A stretch of 40,435 bases of DNA from a bacterium (GTDB lineage Bacteria; Campylobacterota; Campylobacteria; Campylobacterales; Sulfurovaceae): NCBI GenBank assembly GCA_018822805.1, contig JAHJJU010000114.1, forward strand, positions 1 through 40,435, written 5' to 3'. This document shows positions 16,002 through 24,124 of this stretch, piece by piece. The notes under the pieces are model-generated. The model saw nothing but the letters and a program-made list of their open reading frames with translations. It did no database searches and was not told the DNA's origin. A program made the translations under genes and the position numbers. Numbering within the stretch: position 1 is the first letter of the stretch; each line of letters starts with the position of its first letter.

Positions 16002-17516
16002 TTATTCTTCAAAAACCTCCATTAACACCTCTCTATCTATCTTATGTTTTCCCTCTCTATAAAGATTTTCTTCTAGCCGATTGAGTGCTTGTGATATCAC
16101 TCTGTCTTTTTTAGCATACGGCAATAAAACATCAAACAAGGCTCTGTCATTTTTTGCTTTTTTAATCGCTTTTACCCTATCACCCTCTTTTTTAACAACA
16201 CGATTTTTTAGATGAAAAAATCCATACATTGCTCCAGCTCCGAGTAGAAAACCTATCAGTAAAAAGAGATACTTCACATAAATATCCTCTTTTTCTACGA
16301 CCACTTTTGTTTGGGTGACCGTTTGTGCTCCGGGTGCTTCTATAGTACTGCTTGAGCCAACCTCTATCGAAGAGGGTTTAACCACACCTGTTTTACCACC
16401 TATTACCTCTATGGCTATGGGTTCAGTCTCTACGGTTTTAACCGTTTTACTCTCTTTGTCAAAATAGCTCAACTGCATCGGAGGAATCGTAAAGTTTTGG
16501 TCAGCGATGATGGCTATTTTTTGGGTAAAGGCTCCTTGGTAAATGTTGTGTACCAGTTCTGAAGAGATCTTAGGTTCATCGGCGTAAACAATGGTGTTGT
16601 CAATGCTTGGGTTAAATTTTTTGACATCGTCTATATTCCCTTCACCTTTGATTTCAATGGTCAAATTAACAGGTTTATTGGCATGAACTTTTTTTGTATC
16701 GACCTGTGCATCTATCTTATAATTTCCATAGAGTTCTAAACCATTTGGTAGGGCTTGTACGGTTAGATTCTCTTCATTTGAGTAAATTTTTTGCCAGTTA
16801 AGCTGTTGGGTCATCGAGTTAAAGAACGGGTCATTAAAAAACCCTCCTCCACCTCGTCGTTGTTCTACTTTACCCACCAAGGCTTCTATGGCAGGAATGC
16901 TAAATGTCCCCGACTTTTGAGGAAAAAGCTGATAATGTACAGTTTGTACCACGTAGTCACCCTCATTGCTGTGTTCAACATTGTCTACTTTTTTTACCCA
17001 AAAACTCTCCAGTTTGGGTTCACCCAGTTGAATTTTATCAGCATGGGCATTGAGTTTTCGCTTGAATGCAATGCTTAGATCAATCCCCTCACCCACATAG
17101 ACTTCATGTTTATTCAACTTCATCTCCAATACAAAAGGCGAACCATGTTGACTGGCTGTGGGTTTGAGTACATTAACCTGTAGCTCCTTAGTTTGGTACG
17201 TTTGACCATCGGCTTTTACCGTAAAGGAGGGAATAGTAACCGACTTGTCGGGTCTAAAACTGTAGGTTTTTGAGGTCGTTCGAGTAATGTCACTGTTAAT
17301 CATATTAATCGACTGAGATGAAGAGGTTCCTACAATCGTATACCCCTCAATGCTGTCTATTTGAGGAAACTCAATGTTCTCTCCATCGGCTGAAATGATA
17401 AAATTAACAGCATCCCCTTTGTAAATAGCCGGGGAACTGACCGATACCTTTACATCTGCAAAAAGATTAATGGTGAAAAATAGTATTAAAAATAATTTAC
17501 CAAGGGTTTGTTTCAT
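16002..17516 (-). CDS. batD: BatD-type aerotolerance protein
   Basis: Exported, membrane-anchored protein of 504 residues. A signal peptide (about 1-20) is followed by repeated beta-rich, Ig-like segments typical of the oxygen-tolerance (BatD) family, such as PAIYKGDAVNFII and KHEVYVGEGIDLSI. One C-terminal transmembrane helix (about 417-436, KYLFLLIGFLLGAGAMYGF) is followed by a basic cytoplasmic tail. BatD probably acts as the periplasmic part of the Bat complex, linked to oxidative stress tolerance and envelope integrity. It is the last gene of the operon, and its start overlaps the end of batC by 20 bases. Confidence 0.85.
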   Translation of the reverse strand: MKQTLGKLFLILFFTINLFADVKVSVSSPAIYKGDAVNFIISADGENIEFPQIDSIEGYTIVGTSSSQSINMINSDITRTTSKTYSFRPDKSVTIPSFTVKADGQTYQTKELQVNVLKPTASQHGSPFVLEMKLNKHEVYVGEGIDLSIAFKRKLNAHADKIQLGEPKLESFWVKKVDNVEHSNEGDYVVQTVHYQLFPQKSGTFSIPAIEALVGKVEQRRGGGGFFNDPFFNSMTQQLNWQKIYSNEENLTVQALPNGLELYGNYKIDAQVDTKKVHANKPVNLTIEIKGEGNIDDVKKFNPSIDNTIVYADEPKISSELVHNIYQGAFTQKIAIIADQNFTIPPMQLSYFDKESKTVKTVETEPIAIEVIGGKTGVVKPSSIEVGSSSTIEAPGAQTVTQTKVVVEKEDIYVKYLFLLIGFLLGAGAMYGFFHLKNRVVKKEGDRVKAIKKAKNDRALFDVLLPYAKKDRVISQALNRLEENLYREGKHKIDREVLMEVFEE

Positions 17517-18267
17517 TGTTTTGTTCTCCTTTATTGAGAGGTAACATTAAGGTATTGACCCCTCGTTGATTGAGCATCTTTTGCCATTTTCGCTCCTCCA
17601 TATTGCTTATAGGAACTTGTGTTTGGTTTTGTTCAGAGATTTGAGCGTGTTGTTGCTCTTCTTCTTTTTTCTTCTTTTTTTCACTTTTTTTTGCCTCTTG
17701 GGCTTTTTTGTCTTCTTTTTTTTGCTCTTCAGACTCTTTATCTTTCTGTTCTTTAGAGCTGTTATTCTCTTGTTGTTGCTCTTTGTTTTGTTTACCCTGA
17801 TTTTGTTGATTCTTTTGATTTTGCTGGTCGTTATTTTTCGATTCGTTGTTCTCTTGGTTTTGATCTGACTTCTTCTGCTCTTCTTTTTTCTTTTTCAACA
17901 ATTCAAGATTAAACTTCGTATCTTCATCATCTTGTATGCTCAACGCCTCTTCATAGTGCTTGATGGCTTCATCTATTTGACCTAATTGTGCCTGAGTGTT
18001 TCCCATGTTGTGTAGTTTTTTAAATGCCAACTTTTCATCAGAAATGGCTGAATAAATCTCTAAAGCCTCTTTATACTTCTTTTGACGATAGAGTGCATCA
18101 GCACGGTTAAATTTGGCTTCATCGCCCTCTACTTTCTGGTAGAGTTTCTCTGCTTTTTCATACTCTTTGTTCTCATACGCTTCTTTGGCATCATTCAGAT
18201 AGGAAAAATCCAATAATGTAGCTGACAATGCTAGCGTCGATAAGAGTATTGCTATGACTGTTCTCAC
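17497..18267 (-). CDS. batC: BatC-like TPR protein with Q/K/E/N-rich tail
   Basis: Protein of 256 residues with a signal peptide or N-terminal anchor (1-17), then about three TPR units (roughly 23-125, for example AKEAYENKEYEKAEKLYQKV and EAIKHYEEALSI). Residues about 125-215 are an extreme low-complexity tract of Q, K, E, N and S. Such a tract is often seen in BatC/BatE-type proteins and probably is disordered. The TPR part likely mediates contacts within the Bat complex. The start overlaps the batB stop by one base, and the end overlaps batD by 20 bases. Confidence 0.78.
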   Translation of the reverse strand: MRTVIAILLSTLALSATLLDFSYLNDAKEAYENKEYEKAEKLYQKVEGDEAKFNRADALYRQKKYKEALEIYSAISDEKLAFKKLHNMGNTQAQLGQIDEAIKHYEEALSIQDDEDTKFNLELLKKKKEEQKKSDQNQENNESKNNDQQNQKNQQNQGKQNKEQQQENNSSKEQKDKESEEQKKEDKKAQEAKKSEKKKKKEEEQQHAQISEQNQTQVPISNMEERKWQKMLNQRGVNTLMLPLNKGEQNNETNPW

Positions 18268-19241
18268 TATTTTTTCTCCTTCTTTAAACGAGGCAGGGAA
18301 AAGAGTGCCACAAAAAAGAATAGCAGTGCCAATGCTAAGGGATAGTAAAAAAGCTCTTTTCTATCTTTTATGGTCGAACTCTCTTCCTCTTTTGCTTCGT
18401 AACGACTCTGTATGGTATCAACCAAAAGTTTTACATCCTCTTTGGCTAAAGAGTACTTCATGTAGGCTCCTCCACTCTCTAGAGCTAATGCTTTGATATA
18501 ATCGGTTCTTTTCACTACCACAATGTCGCCACTTTTGTCTTTTAGGACACCATTTTTATCTTTTATCACGCCCCCTTTATCGGTTCCAATATTGTAGATA
18601 TAAACAGCAATGTTGTGTGCTTTGGCATAAGCAATCTCTTTACTAAAGTCACTCTGGTCACCACCATCGGTAAAAAGCAACAGTAGTTTTTCTTTCTCCT
18701 CGCCAAAGAGATTGTTTGCCGATTTCAAAGTTGCTAAAATATCGGTTCCTTTTAGACTCAAATTGTCCAAACTCAAATTGTTACCCAAGAACTTTAACGA
18801 ATGAAAATCTTGTGTTAAAGGTGAAATCAAAAAAGTTTGGGAACTGAACCCTATGAGCGATACTTTGGCATTTTTAAAATAGTCCAAAGAATCAAAAAAC
18901 TTCTTTTTAGCAAAGTCAAAACGGCTTGGATAGACGTCGTTGGCAAACATCGACCTGGACATATCTATCGCTGCTACTACATTGATAAAACTCGATTTTA
19001 CTTTAATCTCTCCATTGTCTATTTGAGGTCGTGCCAACGCTAGAATGGTCAATACCAAAGCTAGAAGCAAGAAAGTATTACGCATTCTTTTTGAGAGAGA
19101 TTGATTTTTAAGTTGTACTTTTTTAAGTACCTCTTTCGAAAAAACAGCTCCAAGTTCATTCCCATTTTTTTTCATAAAATAGATAAAAGGCAAGAGTAAA
19201 AGCAGCAACCATAAAAATTCACTGTTATAAAAGGTCATCAT
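18267..19241 (-). CDS. batB: BatB-like von Willebrand factor A membrane protein
   Basis: Inner-membrane protein of 324 residues. Two hydrophobic segments near the N terminus (about 8-23 and 55-70, ending in the ARPQ motif of BatA/BatB) are followed by a VWA domain whose MIDAS site starts D93-M-S-R-S. A last transmembrane helix is at about 300-316. The VWA domain needs a divalent metal to bind partners, here presumably BatA, BatD or MoxR targets. The gene lies between batA (3-base gap) and batC (1-base overlap). ATG codons at 19241 and 19238 are both possible starts. Confidence 0.85.
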   Translation of the reverse strand: MMTFYNSEFLWLLLLLLPFIYFMKKNGNELGAVFSKEVLKKVQLKNQSLSKRMRNTFLLLALVLTILALARPQIDNGEIKVKSSFINVVAAIDMSRSMFANDVYPSRFDFAKKKFFDSLDYFKNAKVSLIGFSSQTFLISPLTQDFHSLKFLGNNLSLDNLSLKGTDILATLKSANNLFGEEKEKLLLLFTDGGDQSDFSKEIAYAKAHNIAVYIYNIGTDKGGVIKDKNGVLKDKSGDIVVVKRTDYIKALALESGGAYMKYSLAKEDVKLLVDTIQSRYEAKEEESSTIKDRKELFYYPLALALLFFFVALFSLPRLKKEKK

Positions 19242-19244
19242 TTT

Positions 19245-20135
19245 CTACTCCTTGTTCGCTGTATAATAATAGAGCATAAAAAAGAGCAGAGCCAAGGCTA
19301 AAACATACTGAAAATAGTAAGTTTTTTTAACATATTTGTCAGCTTTTATCTCACTCTTTTCTAGCTTGTTAATGGTTTTGTATATCTCTTGCAATCGTTC
19401 AATGCTATCGGCTGAAAAATATTGACCACCTGTTCCATTTGAAATCTGTTGGAGTACGGCCGGGTTAAAATCACGACCTGCATTTCCCACACCAACGGTA
19501 TAGACTTTTATGTTGTATTTTTTTGCTGTTTTAATCGCTACATCCAAGGGAATGGTATCGGTGTTGTCCATACCATCGGTTAATAAAATGGCAATCTTCT
19601 CTTTGGATTCACTCGTTTTAAAAAGGTTTGAGCTTAGAAACAGTGCCTCATAAAGTGCTGTTCTCTGTTTCCCTGCTATACCTACTTCGAGCCGTGACAA
19701 GAGACGTTTTATACTCTTTTTATCATAAGTTAACGGTACAGCCACATAGGCGAAATCAGCAAAGATACTCAGTGCCAACTTGTCATGTTTTCTCTGGTCG
19801 ATAAACTCGTTCACAATCTCTTTGACAATCCCAAACTTGTTGTACTCCTGCATGGAACCACTGGCATCTAAAATGAGCGATATCTCATACCCTTTGTCAT
19901 TTTTGACCACCACATCATCCTCTTTAATGGGACTGGCAAGGGAAAGAACCAACAAAATCAACGTTACAATTTTTAAACTGTTTAAAAACCAACGACTCTT
20001 TTTAGAAGCTTCTTGAAGCATCATCATATTTGGGAAATAAAGTGCTGTTCCTTTAGGTTTACACCACCTATTACATACAAAAAAGAGAATTAAAAGCAGA
20101 AGAACGAAAGGGTACTCAAATGTAAAATGACTCAT
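19245..20135 (-). CDS. batA: BatA-like von Willebrand factor A membrane protein
   Basis: Inner-membrane protein of 296 residues with hydrophobic segments at about 8-21, 52-68 and 273-290, and a central VWA domain with an intact MIDAS motif D90-A-S-G-S and the later LLTDGMDNTD acidic site. BatA and BatB pairs act with MoxR ATPases in aerotolerance or metal-centre assembly in several bacteria. The start overlaps the stop of the DUF4381 gene by 4 bases (ATGA), so it is translationally coupled. Confidence 0.87.
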   Translation of the reverse strand: MSHFTFEYPFVLLLLILFFVCNRWCKPKGTALYFPNMMMLQEASKKSRWFLNSLKIVTLILLVLSLASPIKEDDVVVKNDKGYEISLILDASGSMQEYNKFGIVKEIVNEFIDQRKHDKLALSIFADFAYVAVPLTYDKKSIKRLLSRLEVGIAGKQRTALYEALFLSSNLFKTSESKEKIAILLTDGMDNTDTIPLDVAIKTAKKYNIKVYTVGVGNAGRDFNPAVLQQISNGTGGQYFSADSIERLQEIYKTINKLEKSEIKADKYVKKTYYFQYVLALALLFFMLYYYTANKE

Positions 20136-20509
20136 TTTAGCTCCTTTATAAAATCTTTTATTCTCTTGGCTAAGACTCTATCGAGTGGAGGAACCTCTTT
20201 TTTATACTTATAACTTATGAGTGCCTCTTCTAACGTATTAAATGCCTCTTTGTTCTTCTCATTAATCCATAAAAATCCATCGGTGCTAAAAGCGTAAACC
20301 ACCTCTTTGGTGTTGTCATAATTCATGTTTTTTAAATTTTGAAGTGCCACGGCTTTTGGACTGAGTCGTTTTCTTCTGCGTCGTCTATTTTTTAAAACGT
20401 ACATCAGAAAAAAGAGCAGAACCAATGCCAAAACTATAAGTCCTATTAAAGTCTCTAAGCTGTACTCTTGAACCTCTACAATGTCTTTTATATCTCTTAA
20501 CTCTTCCAT
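20132..20509 (-). CDS. DUF4381-like single-span protein of the Bat operon
   Basis: Protein of 125 residues with one transmembrane helix (about 19-40) followed by a strongly basic stretch (KNRRRRRKRL) and a helical cytoplasmic domain. Position between the DUF58 and batA genes and the topology match DUF4381 proteins seen in Bat/MoxR operons of other bacteria. Its function is unknown; it could anchor the cytoplasmic MoxR-DUF58 pair to the VWA proteins. It ends with a 4-base overlap into batA. Confidence 0.65.
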   Translation of the reverse strand: MEELRDIKDIVEVQEYSLETLIGLIVLALVLLFFLMYVLKNRRRRRKRLSPKAVALQNLKNMNYDNTKEVVYAFSTDGFLWINEKNKEAFNTLEEALISYKYKKEVPPLDRVLAKRIKDFIKELK

Positions 20510-20512
20510 CTC

Positions 20513-21358
20513 TTAGCCTTTTATAATCTCGGAGAGACGAATGTAGATATCTTCATCGGTATAGATCTTTCCAAACGTAATCTGATGCTCTAAAAAATGC
20601 TCTCGAAGTTTCGCATCATGCTCTTTTATCAGTTTTTCATAAGCTACAGCAATCTCTTTGTTGAGACTCATCTCCGAAGAGAATAGCGTGTTGGGGTCAA
20701 CCAATTCAAACTCACCATTCATGAGAGGAAACTCTTCAAGTCTGTCACGTACCATAATGGCATACATTTCATTTTTATGGGCTATTTCACTTAAGTCGAT
20801 ATTTCCCAAAGCTGTGTTATAAAAATCACCAACCATAAAAATAAGCGATCTTCCTCGAACCACACCATTGACAAAATCACAAAAAGCTTGGTAATCAACT
20901 TCACGTCCTATGCAGTCAAAATCAACAGCACTTTCTACAATTTGATAGACAACGGCATCATTTTTAGTCGGTTCAAAAAACTTCTCTATCTTCTTTTCAA
21001 AAAAGACACTCTGTAAACGGTTATCATTTTTAAGTGCTGAAAAAGAGAGCAGTGCCATAATCTCAGCTACTACCTCTTGCTTAAACTTGACCGAACCAAA
21101 ATGTAAACTGCCACTCAGCATAAATGCCACCACGATGTTGAGCTCTCGCTCTTCATTAAACACATTGGTTTTGAGCCCCGAACCTTTGGCTGTGGCTTTC
21201 CAGTTGATTTTACGAATATCATCACCATGATCATAGTCACGAATCTCACGGAAATCGAGTCCATCGCCTTTAAAAGTGGTCAGATGGTTTCCCAAATTTC
21301 CTGAAAATACATCTTTTTTAGCACGAAGCAGAATCTCTTTTGCTACTTGTTGCATCAA
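20513..21358 (-). CDS. DUF58 protein of the MoxR/Bat operon
   Basis: Protein of 281 residues with the DUF58 hallmark GDGLDFREIRDYDHGDD followed by RKINWKATAK (about 31-58). The remainder has a VWA-like alternating helix and strand pattern without a MIDAS site. There is no transmembrane helix. DUF58 proteins occur almost always next to MoxR ATPases and VWA proteins and are thought to act as adaptor or client in the complex. It lies 6 bases after moxR and 3 bases before the DUF4381 gene. Confidence 0.85.
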   Translation of the reverse strand: MMQQVAKEILLRAKKDVFSGNLGNHLTTFKGDGLDFREIRDYDHGDDIRKINWKATAKGSGLKTNVFNEERELNIVVAFMLSGSLHFGSVKFKQEVVAEIMALLSFSALKNDNRLQSVFFEKKIEKFFEPTKNDAVVYQIVESAVDFDCIGREVDYQAFCDFVNGVVRGRSLIFMVGDFYNTALGNIDLSEIAHKNEMYAIMVRDRLEEFPLMNGEFELVDPNTLFSSEMSLNKEIAVAYEKLIKEHDAKLREHFLEHQITFGKIYTDEDIYIRLSEIIKG

Positions 21359-21364
21359 GACTCC

Positions 21365-22309
21365 TTAAGGTGCTTTAATATTTTCTATAATTTTTTGAAT
21401 TACACTCTCGGTAGTAATGTTATTGGCTTGTGCTTTGTAGTTTAAGATAATTCGATGTCGTAACACAGAGTTGGCGATGTAACTGATGTCAAGAGGTGTT
21501 ACAAAATCATTGCCACGAATCAATGCCACGGCACAACTGGCTTTGTAAAGGTCAATCGATGCTCGTGGACTTGCCCCAAAACTAATATAATCAGCCACTT
21601 CATCAACTCCGTACTCTTTTGGAAAACGTGTAGCAAAGACTATCTTTGCCATATACTCTTTGATTGCTTCGTCAACATGAACCTTTTTAAATGCTTCTTT
21701 TATCTCGGCTAAATCTTCTAGAGAAGCTACTTTATGAACCTCTTCAAAACCATTAATCGCTACACGATTAACGATCTCCATCTCTTCTTCGATGCTGTTG
21801 TACCCGACCAGAACTTTTAACATAAATCGGTCAAGTTGAGCTTCCGGTAGACGGTAGGTTCCCTCTTGTTCTACAGGGTTTTCAGTTGCCATAACTAAAA
21901 ATGGCTCTTCTATTTTAAAGCTTTTATCTCCAATCGTTACTTGACGCTCTTGCATCACTTCAAGCAGTGCTGCTTGAACTTTTGCCGGAGCTCTGTTGAT
22001 TTCATCGGCAAGCAGTAGATTGGTAAAAACAGGACCTTGTTTAATTGAAAACTCCCCACTCTTTGGACTATAAATTTCTGTTCCTGTTACATCACTCGGG
22101 AGTAAATCGGGGGTAAACTGTATTCGTTTAAACTCAATTCCCAAAGCCTTGGCTATGGCATTAATGGCTGTAGTTTTTGCCAATCCGGGAACACCTTCAA
22201 CCAAAATATGTCCATTAGCAATCAAACCTACTAAAAGAGAATCGACCAACTCCTCTTGACCTACAATAATTTTTTTGACTTCACTCTTTATAGTCTCTAT
22301 TTTATTCAT
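21365..22309 (-). CDS. moxR: MoxR-family AAA+ ATPase
   Basis: AAA+ chaperone of 314 residues. Walker A is GVPGLAKT (39-46), Walker B is LLLADEINR (98-106), sensor 1 is in ATENP (141-145), and the C-terminal lid contains the SFGASPRA box with the arginine of sensor 2. MoxR proteins help activate or assemble protein complexes together with VWA partners, here BatA and BatB. It is the first gene of a seven-gene operon with very short gaps or overlaps. A -10 element and a palindrome lie at 22345-22363. Confidence 0.93.
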   Translation of the reverse strand: MNKIETIKSEVKKIIVGQEELVDSLLVGLIANGHILVEGVPGLAKTTAINAIAKALGIEFKRIQFTPDLLPSDVTGTEIYSPKSGEFSIKQGPVFTNLLLADEINRAPAKVQAALLEVMQERQVTIGDKSFKIEEPFLVMATENPVEQEGTYRLPEAQLDRFMLKVLVGYNSIEEEMEIVNRVAINGFEEVHKVASLEDLAEIKEAFKKVHVDEAIKEYMAKIVFATRFPKEYGVDEVADYISFGASPRASIDLYKASCAVALIRGNDFVTPLDISYIANSVLRHRIILNYKAQANNITTESVIQKIIENIKAP

Positions 22310-22344
22310 ATAAATTTATTCCTAATATTAATTATTTTTTGTAA

Positions 22345-22363
22345 ATTATAAAATCAATTGATT
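22345..22363 (-). promoter_or_regulatory. Promoter -10 and 12-base palindrome upstream of the Bat operon
   Basis: On the minus strand TATAAT occupies 22350-22345, about 36 bases upstream of the moxR ATG. Directly upstream of it is a perfect 12-base palindrome AATCAATTGATT (22352-22363), in the place of a spacer-bound repressor or activator. No consensus -35 is seen. The palindrome could be an operator for a redox or stress regulator; this is inference. Confidence 0.45.
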
Positions 22364-22391
22364 AACCATTAGTAAATAAATTTCTCATAGA

Positions 22392-23243
22392 TTACAACTT
22401 ACAAATAAAAAAATCCGTTGAGAGCTCTTCAATAAGATCCATAATAAGAACAGGTGAGAAAAAAAGCTCTTCATTATTATGGTACAATACCGTTAAATTA
22501 AACTTCTCTTTTTGTATGTATTCGATTAAATCCTCATCAAGTAATCCTTCACTTTCGATGAAGTGTCCCTCTACGCCATACTCTTTTTTATAGGTTTCAA
22601 GTATCTCTTTTTGTTGAACTTTTAACCGTTCATTAAACTCTAAATCCATACTGGTTGTAAGAGGAACGACATTTAAATAATCTTCACGCATTGTCAAGAC
22701 ATCTAAAATGTAACGGTAATCATGCACAAGAGTCATAGGAATATCTGCAAACATATGTTTTGCAGTTTCAATGCACGAACCTGCATTCTCTTTTAAATCA
22801 AGGGGTAAAAGCATTTTTTCATACACCTCTTGTTCCCCTTTTATAATCCAATAAGAGTAGGAAGTTTTCACCATTAATGCCGGTGTTATCTCTTCATGAT
22901 AATCTGTTACTATCAACGTGCGTTCTGTATCTTTAGCATGGGTTAAGAGTCGATCGACCGTATCGTCAATAAAAACAAAAACTGCATGTTCTTCTGTCGG
23001 ATTTAATGCCTCCAAATGAATCTGTATTAACTTTTTTATCTTAACTTCATCTACCGTATCTTCTGCAATGCTTTCATCTGAGAGAAAAAAATCCGGTATA
23101 TCAAACAAAGGCTCTTCATGTACATAAACGATTTCTAAAACTGTTTTGTGTAGTACTGAAAAATCCATCGCTTTTTTAAGTAATATCTCAATATTATTTA
23201 AATCATTCAAGAGAACAATCACCCGATTAAAAATATGCTCCAT
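22392..23243 (-). CDS. UspA-like universal stress protein (tandem, divergent)
   Basis: Protein of 283 residues made of two Usp-like halves of about 140 residues. Each begins with a strand typical of Usp folds (RVIVLLNDLNN and KMLLPLDLKENA) and has later strands such as TLIVTDYHEE and NLTVLYHNNEE. The ATP-binding glycine motif (GxxGx9GS) is not evident in either half, so it may belong to the non-nucleotide-binding group. Role in stress survival is inferred from family and neighbourhood (sodB upstream in the opposite direction). It appears to be a single-gene unit. Confidence 0.6.
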   Translation of the reverse strand: MEHIFNRVIVLLNDLNNIEILLKKAMDFSVLHKTVLEIVYVHEEPLFDIPDFFLSDESIAEDTVDEVKIKKLIQIHLEALNPTEEHAVFVFIDDTVDRLLTHAKDTERTLIVTDYHEEITPALMVKTSYSYWIIKGEQEVYEKMLLPLDLKENAGSCIETAKHMFADIPMTLVHDYRYILDVLTMREDYLNVVPLTTSMDLEFNERLKVQQKEILETYKKEYGVEGHFIESEGLLDEDLIEYIQKEKFNLTVLYHNNEELFFSPVLIMDLIEELSTDFFICKL

Positions 23244-23509
23244 AGCATTCTCCTTTAAAAATTTTCGTATTTTCCCTCAGCAATATCTGCTTCAATCTGA
23301 ACAATCTCTTCTTTTATAATACGTTTTTTTATGTTAATTAATATTGTAGCATAGAAACTATTATATACAATAAAATATCATCAATAGTTATCCACTAAAA
23401 GCTAAAAAGTTCAATAAAAGTTTTATTTTAGATTTTGATAACTATTCTAATTTAAGCAAAAAAGGAGTATGCTAAATAGATGAATTAATAATACAAGAAA
23501 GGATTCATA

Positions 23510-24091
23510 ATGAAACATCAATTAATGGAACTCCCTTTTAATTTACAAGCTCTAGAGCCTTATATCTCAAAAGAGACCTTACAGTATCATCATGGTAAAC
23601 ACCATGCTACTTATGTTAATAACTTAAACAATCTAATTGAAAATACAAAGTACGAAGCAATGTCTCTTGAAGAAATTATTAAAACCTCAAAGGGAGGTAT
23701 TTTTAACAATGCAGCCCAAGTCTATAACCACAATGTTTATTTTCAAGGTATGTGTAGTAAAAATACAGAACCATCTGAAGAGTTACGCAAAAAAATAGAA
23801 GAAGAGTTTGGATCAATGGATGCCTTTAAACAAGCATTTTTAAATGCTGCTGTCACTCTTTTTGGATCAGGATGGGTCTGGTTAAGTGTCACACCATTGG
23901 GAAGTTTAATCATTGAACAAATGTCCAATGCCAACAACCCACTGCTGGGTAAAAACACCCCTTTGATGACCTGCGATGTTTGGGAACATGCTTACTACAT
24001 TGGCTACAGAAATGCTCGAGCAACCTACCTTGAAAATTGGTGGGAATTAATTAATTGGAACTTTGTTTCAGCTAACTACAAAAATGTATAA
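23510..24091 (+). CDS. sodB: Iron superoxide dismutase
   Basis: Cytoplasmic SOD of 193 residues converting superoxide to hydrogen peroxide and oxygen. The metal ligands are H27 (in LQYHHGKHH), H74 (in VYNHNVYF), D156 and H160 (DVWEHAYY). Q70 in NNAAQVYNH is at the position that distinguishes Fe-SOD from Mn-SOD, as is the overall motif pattern. Length is normal. The ATG follows AAGAAAGGA. The gene stands alone and ends at a strong hairpin shared with mgtE. Confidence 0.95.
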   Translation: MKHQLMELPFNLQALEPYISKETLQYHHGKHHATYVNNLNNLIENTKYEAMSLEEIIKTSKGGIFNNAAQVYNHNVYFQGMCSKNTEPSEELRKKIEEEFGSMDAFKQAFLNAAVTLFGSGWVWLSVTPLGSLIIEQMSNANNPLLGKNTPLMTCDVWEHAYYIGYRNARATYLENWWELINWNFVSANYKNV

Positions 24092-24099
24092 TTCAGGTT

Positions 24100-24124
24100 T
24101 ATAGCATGTTTTTTACATGCTATA
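24100..24124. terminator. Bidirectional hairpin between sodB and mgtE
   Basis: A perfect 10-base stem (TATAGCATGT at 24100-24109 with ACATGCTATA at 24115-24124) has a loop of five T. It starts 8 bases after the sodB stop and ends directly at the convergent mgtE stop codon. The trailing T tract is short in both directions (TTATAG on the plus strand), so termination strength is uncertain. Confidence 0.65.

Noticed and set aside
17566-17868. Plus-strand frame rich in L, F and V opposite batC
   Set aside because: It is only the complement of the Q/K/E/N-rich low-complexity tract; no ribosome binding site or family resemblance.
17640-17880. Tandem repeat or CRISPR-like array in the repetitive-looking stretch
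   Set aside because: It is coding low complexity of batC without regular repeat-spacer periodicity; no cas gene is in the window.
23430-23470. Fur box upstream of sodB
   Set aside because: The best window (GATAACTATTCTAATTTAA) agrees with the 19-base Fur consensus at only about 11 positions, too weak in AT-rich DNA.
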